Source: Saccharum officinarum (taxonomy: Eukaryota > Streptophyta > Magnoliopsida > Poales > Poaceae). From it: a stretch of 64,000 nt of DNA. Where the stretch lies: assembly GCA_020631735.1 (NCBI GenBank), contig JAIWYO010009566.1, positions 62,001 to 126,000 of the forward strand. Reading direction: 5' to 3'. This document shows, one piece after another, positions 55,911-64,000 of this stretch (position 1 is the first letter of the stretch; each line of letters starts with the position of its first letter). The notes below the pieces were generated by a model. The model had not been told where the DNA came from. It ran no database searches and saw nothing but the letters and a program-made list of their open reading frames with translations. A program made the translations under genes and the position numbers.

Positions 55911-56810
55911 ACATTGTAGCAACTACCTTGGTAGTCAGTACAACGATTGTCATAGAGAGAAAAGAAGAGGAACATGTTTACAAAGTACAACGACCTGTCT
56001 ACTATATTAGCGAGGCACTGTCATACTTGAAGGTCCGGTATCCACATGTACGAAAACTACTCTACGCCCTCTTGATCACCTCCCACAAGCTTCGACACTA
56101 GTTCGATGGTCACAAGATCACAGTAGTAACTGATTTTCCACTTGGAGACATCTCACGCAACCAAGATGCAACTGGATGCATCTCAAAGTGGGCACTCAAC
56201 ATAGATTTTACTCCTCGCAAGGCCATCAAGTCTCAGGCGCTCGCAGATTTCATAGTCGAGTGGACAGAGATCCAACAACCAACACCAGATGCTATCCTCG
56301 ACCATTGGAAAATGTACTTCGATGGTTCGCTCAAGCTAGGAGGAGCTGGCACTGGTGTCCTCTTTATATCTCTAGATGGAAAACAACTCAAATATGTTCT
56401 TCAAATCCTCTAGCAAGCTACAAACAATGAAGCAGAATACGAAGCCCTTATCTATGGACTCCGGGTAGCTATTTCTCTCGGAATCAAGTGACTACTCATC
56501 TACGGTGATTGAGCAGTAGTTGTCAACCAAGTCAACAAAGATTGTAACTGCAACAAAGACAACATGGATGCATACTGTGCTAAAGCACGCAAAGTCAAGA
56601 AACATTTCCAAGGACTAGAAATTCTACATGTCTTGCGTGATTCAAACGTTGCAGCAGACATCCTTGCCAAACTGGGATCGGACAGGGCGAATGTCCCACC
56701 TGGTGTGTTCGTAGAGGAGTTGTCAACTTCCTCTATCAAACAACCTAGTGAGATAACCCCAGAACTCTTAGCACCCAGCAACCAAATATTGGCAATTACC
56801 ACATCATGGA
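55911..56810 (+). pseudogene. Tat Gypsy RNase H and archaeal-type RNase H
   Basis: The first RNase H is represented by YKVQRPVYYISEALSYLKVR, RKLLYALLITSHKLRHYF, and VVTDFPLGDISRN with an ISKWALNID tail. Then follows a second, archaeal-type RNase H: WKMYFDGSLKLGGAGTGVLF (first Asp), NNEAEYEALIYGLRVA (Glu), LLIYGD (here the next residue is a stop), and VLRDSNVAADILAKLG. The second RNase H is the hallmark of the Tat lineage. Stops at about 56412, 56490, 56509 and 56814 break the frame. Confidence 0.86.
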
Positions 56811-56989
56811 CTTAGGTTTTCATTGATTATATCAAAGAAAATAAACTACCAGAAGATAAAGAGAAGCTACCCAAGTTGTCCGAAGGAGCAAGAACCATGT
56901 CCTGATAGGGGACAAACTCTATAGATGAGCCGCTTCATCAGGAGTACTTCTCAAATGCGTCTCATCAGAAAAAGGCAAAGAAATTCTAG

Positions 56990-57696
56990 AAGAAATCCAC
57001 TTAGGATGTTGTGGCATTCATGTTGCATCCAGAACACTAGTTGGCAAAGCTTTTCGTTCTGGATTCTACTGGCCAACTGCTTTAAAGGATGCAAAAGAAC
57101 TCGTTAGGAAGTGCAAAAGCTGTCAAATGTTTGCAAGACAGGCTCACGTCCCAGCGCATAATCTTATCTGCATCCCGCCCGCTTGGTCGTTCTCCTGCCG
57201 GGGGCTGGATCAGGTAGGACCTCTCAAGAAAGCCAAGGGTGGTTTTGAGTACATTTTTGTGGCTATTGACAAGTTCACAAATGGATTGAATACAAACCAC
57301 TCATCAAGTACAGCGCAGCTAAAGCAGTCGAGTTCATCCAAGACATCATGCATCGCTTTGGCATGCCCAACTGAGTCATCATGGATTTAGGCTCTCCTTT
57401 CACGGCCATCGAGTTCAGAAGTTGGGCACAAGATTGTGGTATCAGCATTGTCTACGCATCAGTCGCCCACCCTGAAGCTAACGGACAGGTAGAAAGAGCT
57501 AACGGTCTCATATTAGCCGGATTGAAACTCAGATTGTATGAAGAACTAGAAGACTATGACTCTAAGTGGATTGAAGAATTTCCCAAAGTAGTGTGGGGGC
57601 TATAGACTCAAGTAAGCAGAGCTACCGGATACTCGCTTTTTTTTCTAGTATACGGATCAGAAGCGGTACTGCCAGCAGACTTGATTTGGACCTCAC
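56990..57696 (+). pseudogene. Tat Gypsy integrase
   Basis: It encodes the zinc-finger half (ALKDAKELVRKCKSCQMFAR), then PLKKAKGGFEYIFVAIDKFT with the first acidic residue, VIMDLGSPF with the second, and AHPEANGQVERANGLI with the third. The end reads KVVWGL-stop-TQVSRATGYS and LVYGSEAVLPADL. One frameshift near 57290 and several stops are present. The 3' end is cut by the next element. Confidence 0.86.
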
Positions 57697-58396
57697 TGAA
57701 AGGATCAAGATGCCCAAGAAGGGGGTGAATTGGGCTTTTCTAAAAATTAATTGCAAGAATTAAATCCTACAAGCCAAACTTCACCCCTAGTGCCTACTTG
57801 TGTTCCTTGTGTTTCTACCGATAAAAGTTAAGCACCCTAAGTTCCAATCCTAGACTAGCAAGCAATTCTAGGAAAGTAATCAAGCAATGAAAGTAATGCA
57901 AGAAAGTAAATGCTTCAAAGTAAGGGATATGAACACGACGATGTTTTGTCGAGGTATCGAAGAGTCGCCACTCCCCACTAGTCCTCGTTGGAGCACCCGC
58001 GCAAGGGTGTAGCTCCCCCTTGATCCGCGCAAGGATCAAGTGCTCTCTACGGGTTGATTCTTCGACACTCCGTCGCGGCGAATCACCCAAAGCCGCTCAC
58101 AACTTGAGTTGGGTCACCCATAATCTCGTCGGATGATCACCGAACTCCCAATCACCACCAAACCATCTAGGTGATGGCGATCACCAAGAGTAACAAGCTA
58201 GAACTCTCACTTGACCACAATAAGTCTAATGAGAAGATGGATGCACACTTGCTAGACTCTTGTCACTAGAGAGGATTCTCAAACTTTGATTCGCAAATCT
58301 CAATCCTCACTATGGCTCTTGCACTCCTTTGCACTTCAAGGATGTTTCTCAGCTAAACAAATGAGCAAGAGACCTCTAAAAGAGGTGGAGGGGTTG

Positions 58397-58404
58397 TATT
58401 TATA
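58397..58404 (-). promoter_or_regulatory. Family-A LTR TATA box
   Basis: TATAAATA on the minus strand, 40 bases from the first GGACGCG unit. Confidence 0.65.
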
Positions 58405-58439
58405 GACCCCTCAGACAAATCCAACCGTTACCTTTCGAA

Positions 58440-58985
58440 ATAGCCAGACGCGCACTGACCGGACGCGCCTGTCGATATGACCGGACGCGCCGGTCAGTTG
58501 TAACGGTCAAAAACAGAAACCTGTACTGAGAGACTGGACGCGCCGATCTGTGCTGATCGGACGCGCCGGTCTGAGATGATCGGACGCGCCGATCTAGGAT
58601 GATCAGACGCGTCCGATCATGCAAGAGCTCTCTAGAAATTTGACCTGACGCAACACCGCGTCCGATCATAGGTGACCAGACGCGTCAGGTCACCACGGGA
58701 CCTTACTGGAACAAGACCGGACGCACGACCGCGTCCGTTCAAAGGTGACCGGACGCGTCAGGTCTCCGCTGGACCTTACTAGAACATGACCGGACGCACC
58801 GGTCTTTTTCACAGTCGCGTCTGATCTTTGTTGTTTACCCTCTGGAACACGTGTTAGCCTGACCACCGCGTCCGGTCCTCTCAAGGACCGCGTCCGGTCA
58901 GTCAGCCGAAAACGCAGTTAAGCCTTTGTACTGACCGGACGCGTCCGGTCATGACCAGGACCGCGTCCGGTCATAGGTAAACGGC
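58440..58985. repeat. GACCGGACGCG array of family-A LTR
   Basis: About 16 copies of ACGCGC, ACGCGT, CCGCGT or TCGCGT cores lie in about 550 bases, as gaccggacgcg, gatcggacgcg and the inverted accgcgtccggtc. Spacing is irregular. Confidence 0.88.
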
Positions 58986-59412
58986 TCAAATGTCTTCTAA
59001 ACGCAATGCAACTTGAACCAAGTTGCTTCTAACTGTACTCTGAGCTTTTCTCGAGCTACCTAGTGCTAAGTTTGACAAGTGTGCACCACACCTAAACATA
59101 AGACTCACCTAGGTCAAGCTACTCGCTCATGCCCCTCTTCATAGTACGGTCAAAGGAAGAAACAAAGATCCTAACGACTATTCTAGATGTATCTCAACAC
59201 CTTGACATCCGGAACTAACCGTCCTTAATCTTATCGTTGATCCTTTCAAAACCGAAACGATTTCCATCAAGGGACATGACTGCCATATTGCTCAAAGCAG
59301 TTATCATCTCCATGACCTAACTTACCGATGTTTCTGCAAAACACACGTTAGTCATGGTAATTATGTGTTGTCATTAATTGCCGAAACCAACACGGGGGCC
59401 TAGATGCTTTCA

Positions 59413-59430
59413 ATCTCCCCCTTTTTGGTG
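59413..59430 (-). other. Polypurine tract of second Copia
   Basis: The minus strand reads CACCAAAAAGGGGGAGAT before the LTR start TGAAAG, and is clearly related to the tract at 33184. Confidence 0.85.
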
Positions 59431-59874
59431 ATTGATGACAACACTTAGATTCAGAAGATATGAGTTGAGGTTTTCGATCATGCTTGTTCACATAAGCATA
59501 CAGCTGTAAGCACAAGGGGCTAGACAATGCTTATGTGTTCCAAGCCAACTGAGTGTACTTATAAGATAAGACATGAAAGGTTAGTACACATAGAAAATAG
59601 CTCATATGAAATCGGAGAAAGGCACGGAAGCACAACCTTATGAGCTATAAACAAACACGTGATATGATTTAAAGCTGTGATTAGATAAACCAAATAGACT
59701 TAAGATATCTCATAAGATCACATGTCACACGAATGCAATTACTGTAAAGTAAACATGATGCATGAGAGTAGCACACAAGAAAAGAATGAAAACCCTAACA
59801 AAAAGGCTCCCCCTAAGCTCCCCCTGAATCTACTCTCTCTCTCCCCCTTTGGCATCAACCGCCAAAAAACTAAT
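59431..59874. other. 3' untranslated region of second Copia
   Basis: No gene. It shares the start gtgattgatgacaac with the flank of the first Copia (ggtaattggtgacaac at 33200). Confidence 0.55.
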
Positions 59875-62221
59875 CTAAGGATCTGACGGAGGAACAGACG
59901 GAGTCGAGTCGGGTGCCGAGGAGCGCGGAGTGATCACAAACTGTGAGATGTCTCCCTCGGACTTGGAGCTATCTGGCTGACCCTCTGAAGGAGCACGCGG
60001 CTGTGAAGCGGTCTGGGTCTGATTAACAGGAACAGGAGCTGCCGAAGTAGTGATAAGTGGAGCAGTCTCTGTGACCTGAGCCTGAAGTGAGCCAAAAGCT
60101 GGGGGATCTGTAGAGGAAACTGACGACAGAACAGTCTCTGTAGTGCTTGTCCCTGTCACTGGAAGGAGAACTGCCTCTGAACCTGACAACCCTGATGAAG
60201 TAGCAACTGTGGTGTGCGAGGGCATCGGCTGACCAGTCAACTCGCTATATGTGGCACTCAGATCAAAGAACGGTGTGCCGGTCAACATGTGAGGGCGAGG
60301 CTGGTCTGAAGGAGTAAACCCTGTCTGAATGGGTGTGTAGCTCGGGGACTGGAATGACTGAGAAACCTGCAGCTGTGGAGATGTGAACTGAAAGCTCAGC
60401 TGATCCTGACTGGAAGGTCCACTGAATGGTAAAGCTGAAGTCAGGATAGATGCAGGTGGAGGAGCCCCAACTGTGACAAGGTGACGCAGAAGCTCTAAGT
60501 ACTGCTGCTGGCTGGCTGCACTCTGGCGCTGCATCTCATACTGCTCACGCTGCATCTTGACCTGTTGGCGCTGTATCTCAAGCTGCTGTCGTTGGAACTC
60601 ATCCTGTCGAGCCTGTATCTGTGCAAACGTAGCAGCTGTGTCCTGAGCCTGTCTCTATAGCTGAAGCTCTTGTCGCTCCTGTGCCTGGGTCAGCCTCTCA
60701 AGTATAGCCACCATGGCTGGGTCTGAGTGGGAGGCTAAACTAGAACCACCGGCCTTGTGGTCGTGAGGCCAAGGAGACCGATACCTAGGGATGGGCTGAT
60801 AGTCCTCGTCAGTGCTGTCAGAGACCTCATCCTCAGCTATATCAGTGGGCTGAGCATCTAGATCTGCAAGTTCTGCCTCAGCAAGACCTTGTATGGTCGC
60901 ATCCTACTCAGCCGTTGTCTCAGGCACCTCAGGTCTCTCTCTGTCCTGGTGCAGGGGTCTGCTCTCTAGTAACTGAAGCCCACAGCTGATGAATATCATA
61001 CTCAGGAAAAGCAGTAGTGGTTTCAGTTAACTCAGCACTTATTTCTGAAGGCAGCTCCAGTGCAGATCTGATGATGAAACAGATCCAATGAGCATAGGGC
61101 AGCTGACGGTGTCCCTTGAAGCCTTCTGCCAGGGTGTCCTCCATCTCACTGACCATAAGATCCTAAATGTCAAAAGGTGTCTGTGAAAGAAGGTGGTGAA
61201 CAACCCAAAGCTGCATCCTGGTTAGTCCCTCTCTGTAACCAAATCTGGGAAGAAGAGTGCGTCTGACAATAGCATCCAAGACTCGGGCAAGCGGTGTCAG
61301 ACTGGCAGGTGTACGACGAGACCCTTCGCCAAAAGGCTCACAAAAGCAGGGTCAGATCAGGTCTGTAGGTGGCACAGAATCGCCATGAGGCGTCTAGGTG
61401 GAGCTGTCTGACCGAAGCAGAGCTGGTGGATCTTCGTGTCTGAAGCTGGGAGTCTAAGAATCTCCCATACTCTAGAGCTGTACAGTCTGCGGTCACGGCC
61501 TCTGAATGCAAAGTGTATGAACTCATGGGCTGGATCAATCCATAATGAAGCATAGAACTCCCTAACCCAAGTGCTGCAGTATGCACCTGTCCATCCAAGA
61601 AAGTCTGACAGGCCTGGTAGATAGGACAGGTGCGGACGTAGCTGCTCACCCACTACCTCAACAAGTGACTCAATGCGACAGACCCTCTGTGGTCGGAAAG
61701 CAATGCCACTGTCAGTAAAAGTCCTCCTGGAGAGGAGTATAGAATCCCTCTGAAGCTCTGGAGTCCCTCTGAGGTGGGAACCACCGACTGACCTCAACGA
61801 ATCGCAAACTTTGCACCTGTCGTGCAGTAGCACCTCTCAAGTCAAAGTGCTCAACTGGGGGTATACCTCTAACTCTCGGAGGTGGACGTCCTCCACGACG
61901 CTGGCCCTCTGGCCTGGGAGTCACCTGAGTTCGTGTGCATGTGGAGCGGTGATGTGATGGAGTCTGAGCTGGCTGTTCCGCTGTCCCCTCTGAAGGTGCT
62001 GTAGGTGGATCAACTGACATAGTGTCTTCATCCATTGGCACTTCTGTGCCCTCAGTGGTCTCAGTGGTCTCTGTACCAAGCTGTCGTCCTTCAAGATGAA
62101 AACGACTGTCTCCAATGCATATACCACTACTCCTGCCACCCCTCTCTACTGCATCTGCTGCATCTGCCACTGCCTGAGCTATCTCTGCATCAGTGAGAGT
62201 CTTTTTCTTCTTTCTGGCCAT
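59875..62221 (-). pseudogene. Env-like / plant transposon-domain protein of second Copia
   Basis: Minus strand from ATG at 62221 (MARKKKKTLTDAEIAQAV). Order: Lys-rich start, short helix ADAADAV, acidic Thr/Glu-rich linker, a Pro/Arg-rich stretch (RPEGQRRGGRPPPRVRG), then a globular domain with WVREFYASLWIDPAHEFIHF, RRLYSSRVWEILRLP and PPRRLMAILCHL, then GHRQLPYAHWICFII. It ends with a Gln-rich coiled coil (EMQRQSAASQQQYLELL) and a Ser/Thr/Pro tail. The EFY...RG domain is the kind annotated in plants as putative transposon or envelope-like protein. There is no signal peptide or membrane helix. Frameshifts near 61740, 61400 and 60900 and a TAG near 60657 break it. Its place between pol and the 3' LTR is where SIRE elements carry env-like genes. 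Confidence 0.65.
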
Positions 62222-62309
62222 GATCTTTATGCGCTTACCACGCGCAACCTCAGACAGACGAGGAGGACTGTCGTCCCCGTCACTAGGAGCACCACCGCAT
62301 TCTTGCAAC

Positions 62310-63130
62310 GAACCATGCTGTCACCCTGTCGGAAAACCTCTGAAAGATGATGTACTGACACTCGAGAGGCTTGCCTCAGTCCGTATCCGCAGGCTTGGCC
62401 TTGGATCCAATCAACAGGACAGCAGTCACCCCGACACACCGACAAACTCGCTGAAAAGACGGAATAGATGGATCTACTATAAGCAACATATATGATCTAA
62501 AGGTACGAAACCCTAGAGGTAACAAGCATATAAGATAAGACGTGAAACGAAACTCGATGGCTACCTCGGATCGACGAGAAAACGGTGACTAGGTTGCGAG
62601 ACTTCCCGACGTACTAGACGAGCGCTGATTCGCCGAAACATAAGTTGATTAGGGTTAATGAAAAACAAAATTTCGACAAACCCTAATATTAAGATTAAGG
62701 AGATGTGAAACAACCTCAGAGCGAAGACGTCGCGCGAAGGACGATTTGACGACGAACGAACGCGACACGGAGGTGCGAACCCTAGGGTTAGGGCCACGCG
62801 CGATGGACGAAGATTGAGGATGAGGATGATGGCAGGGACTGGCTGGAGGTCGAAGATGGTCTCAGGCAGCCGCAGCAGTGCCTCACGGCGGTGGCGGCGG
62901 CGGCGGCGCGGTGCGGCGGTGGCGGCGCAGAGAGCGGCGGCTGCGCGGGCGCTGGAGGAAGCGGGTCGCGCGCGAGAGAGGAGAGGCCACAGGGTCGGGC
63001 GGTGGCGCAGATGCGAGCGGCAACGTGGCGTGGTGGAGGTCTCCGGCGAGCGGCGGCGCGACGCGTTAGGGCACGGAGGCGGCGGTTGCAAGTGTACGGG
63101 CAAAAAAAATGAAGAAACGCGAAAGATTAT
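62310..63130 (-). other. GC-rich leader upstream of the env-like frame
   Basis: The minus strand has CCGCC/CGGC-rich sequence and a chance open frame (63205-62561) rich in Arg, Pro and Ser. The arrangement (array, TATA-like CATATAATC near 63130, then long GC-rich leader, then ATG) looks like a transcription unit separate from the LTR. I do not see a recognisable protein. Confidence 0.4.
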
Positions 63131-63149
63131 ATGAGGGGTTAGATCCGCT

Positions 63150-63500
63150 CGAAATGCGATGACCAGACGCGGTGGTCGATATGACTGGACACGGAGAGGT
63201 AGCATCCGGTCACATTCCAGTAAGCTCCTGGAATGACCAGACGCGTCCGATTATCCACGATCGAACGCTGACAGCATCCGGTTTGATTTGCCCGGAAAAC
63301 TGAGACGGATGACCGGACGCGGTGGTGGTTACCGGGACTGGACGCAGTGGTCAACAAGGGCGCGTCCGGTGCAGCGTCTGATCACTAGATCAGGAGACGG
63401 TCTTCAGGATGACCGGACGCGCTGGTGGTCGCCGGGACCGGACGTGGTGGTTAAGCAACACTGCGTCCGGTGCAGCGTCCGGTCCAGCGTCCGATCACTG
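63150..63500. repeat. Internal GACGCG array in second Copia
   Basis: gaccagacgcggtgg, accggacgcggtgg, gcgtccggt and cgtccgatc motifs are repeated like those in the family-A U3 but with a different consensus (GACGCGGTGGT). It lies 3.7 kb from the LTR, inside the element. Confidence 0.75.
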
Positions 63501-64000
63501 TTTTTCACCCTTTTTCATTCCGAACTTAGACGCGACTTCTCCCAATCAAGTTTCAATTCAAAGAGACACAGATAAACACCAATTGGAACAAGATATGAGT
63601 GACCTCACTCAAACCCTCAAGTTTCTCAAAATAGATTGCCTTAGGCTAATATTATTTTTAGGAAAATAGGCAACAAACACCCGAGGAGCAACGTATGGCC
63701 ATGCAATAGAGCTTTTGAACCCTTGGGAGCGTCAAAATGCTCTCTCTACCCATGGACAAACACAGAGGTTGCTCAAACTTAACCGAAAAGGAACGACAAA
63801 ACAACAACCATGCATATGCAATGCAAAATAAGTAAGTAAGGAAAGCTAGGTTGCTTGTCAAGTTTGATCCACGGTTAGGCTTCTTCACTCCTCCAAAGGA
63901 GGGTTATCGTAACCATGTTAGTCAAGCCCTAGATGCATTGCGGGTAATTAAACATGACATATAATACAAATGCAATGCAAGGGACAACACAAGCTCATCT
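63501..64000. other. Copia internal sequence near the pol end
   Basis: No frame. 63860-63960 (tttgatccacgg, cttcttcac, aaaggagggttatcgta) matches the first Copia at 33980-34060, so the pol gene of this element is expected just beyond the window. Confidence 0.55.

Larger units (their letters stand above)
55911..57696 (+). mobile_element. Tat-type Gypsy element, right half
   Basis: It continues the pol of 29840-31352 (RNase H, archaeal-type RNase H, integrase). It is cut at 57697 by the LTR of the second Copia. The 3' end and LTR of the Gypsy are not in the window. Confidence 0.88.
57697..59412 (-). repeat. Second SIRE-type Copia (family A), left LTR (3' LTR)
   Basis: 1716 bp, from tgaaaggatcaagatgccc to gcctagatgctttca. 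The family is the same as 1-952. TATA box at 58397, gaccggacgcg array at about 58440-58980, leader block (minus sense CAACGAGGACTAG) at about 57940-58000. Left flank CTCAC (57692-57696) would be the target duplication; the right partner is outside. Confidence 0.93.
57697..64000 (-). mobile_element. Second SIRE-type Copia, truncated by window edge
   Basis: It has a 3' LTR, a polypurine tract and 4.6 kb of internal sequence. In minus sense the visible order from the right edge is: conserved 3' pol-flank sequence (63860-63960), a GACGCG array (63150-63500), a GC-rich leader (62310-63130), an env-like frame (62221 to 59875), the polypurine tract, and the LTR. gag-pol would be right of 64000. Confidence 0.75.

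Noticed and set aside
58440..58985. CRISPR-like or satellite array
   Set aside because: Motifs are short, irregularly spaced, present in both orientations and part of an LTR; this is eukaryotic DNA.
61338..61649. 103-codon frame overlapping the env-like gene
   Set aside because: It is a second frame over the same domain after a frameshift, not a separate gene.
62561..63205. 214-codon minus-strand frame upstream of the env-like gene
   Set aside because: Arg/Pro/Ser-rich translation of GGC repeats and leader sequence without domain signals; treated as untranslated leader.

Overview
The window is repeat-rich plant nuclear DNA, almost certainly from a grass and probably from the sorghum, sugarcane, Miscanthus and maize group (Andropogoneae). 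This rests on the types of LTR retrotransposon present (SIRE-type Copia with TGAAAG...CTTTCA termini, Tat and Tekay Gypsy elements), an RTE LINE ending in TTG repeats, CACTA and Mutator-type gene-capturing elements, many MITEs and GC-rich gene fragments. No rRNA, tRNA, CRISPR or organelle sequence was seen. Only one weak candidate for an ordinary host gene was found (20070-20612).

Layout. 1-5474 is a graveyard of Copia LTRs: a family-A LTR cut by the window edge, a plus-strand LTR piece, and a reverse LTR piece split by a solo LTR with target duplication ACGAT. 5475-9705 holds MITEs, a short duplication and a 5'-truncated L1 fragment. 9706-17981 is an RTE LINE with a 19-bp target duplication, split by a 5.3-kb CACTA element that carries a proteasome beta-2 exon. 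18390-25000 has an inverted MITE pair, the possible small gene, a decayed L1, a Mutator-like element carrying MCTP (C2-domain) gene pieces, and more MITEs. 25661-28771 has a foldback MITE, a miniature LTR element (TRIM) with target duplication CGCTC, and a probable Helitron carrying a MAP-kinase exon.

29840-57696 is a three-level nest. A Tat-type Gypsy pol (plus strand) is interrupted at 31353 by a SIRE-type Copia (minus strand, 1.83-kb LTRs). That Copia is interrupted inside gag at 38705 by a 15.2-kb Tekay-type chromovirus (minus strand, 4.73-kb LTRs, perfect AATGA duplication). LTR divergence by eye (about 4% for the Copia, about 1-1.5% for the Tekay) agrees with the nesting order. From 57697 to the right edge lies a second SIRE-type Copia on the minus strand. 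Its right LTR and gag-pol are outside the window. The visible part holds a long env-like accessory reading frame with a separate upstream GACGCG-rich array.

Common theme. Every Copia LTR here carries a dense array of GACGCG-type motifs beside its TATA box, on the upstream side. Each complete leader also carries a conserved block about 400-430 bases downstream of the TATA box. The CACTA subterminal arrays and the internal region of the last Copia are rich in the same ACGCGT/ACGCG core. All element genes seen are broken, so the window contains remnants rather than an autonomous active element.
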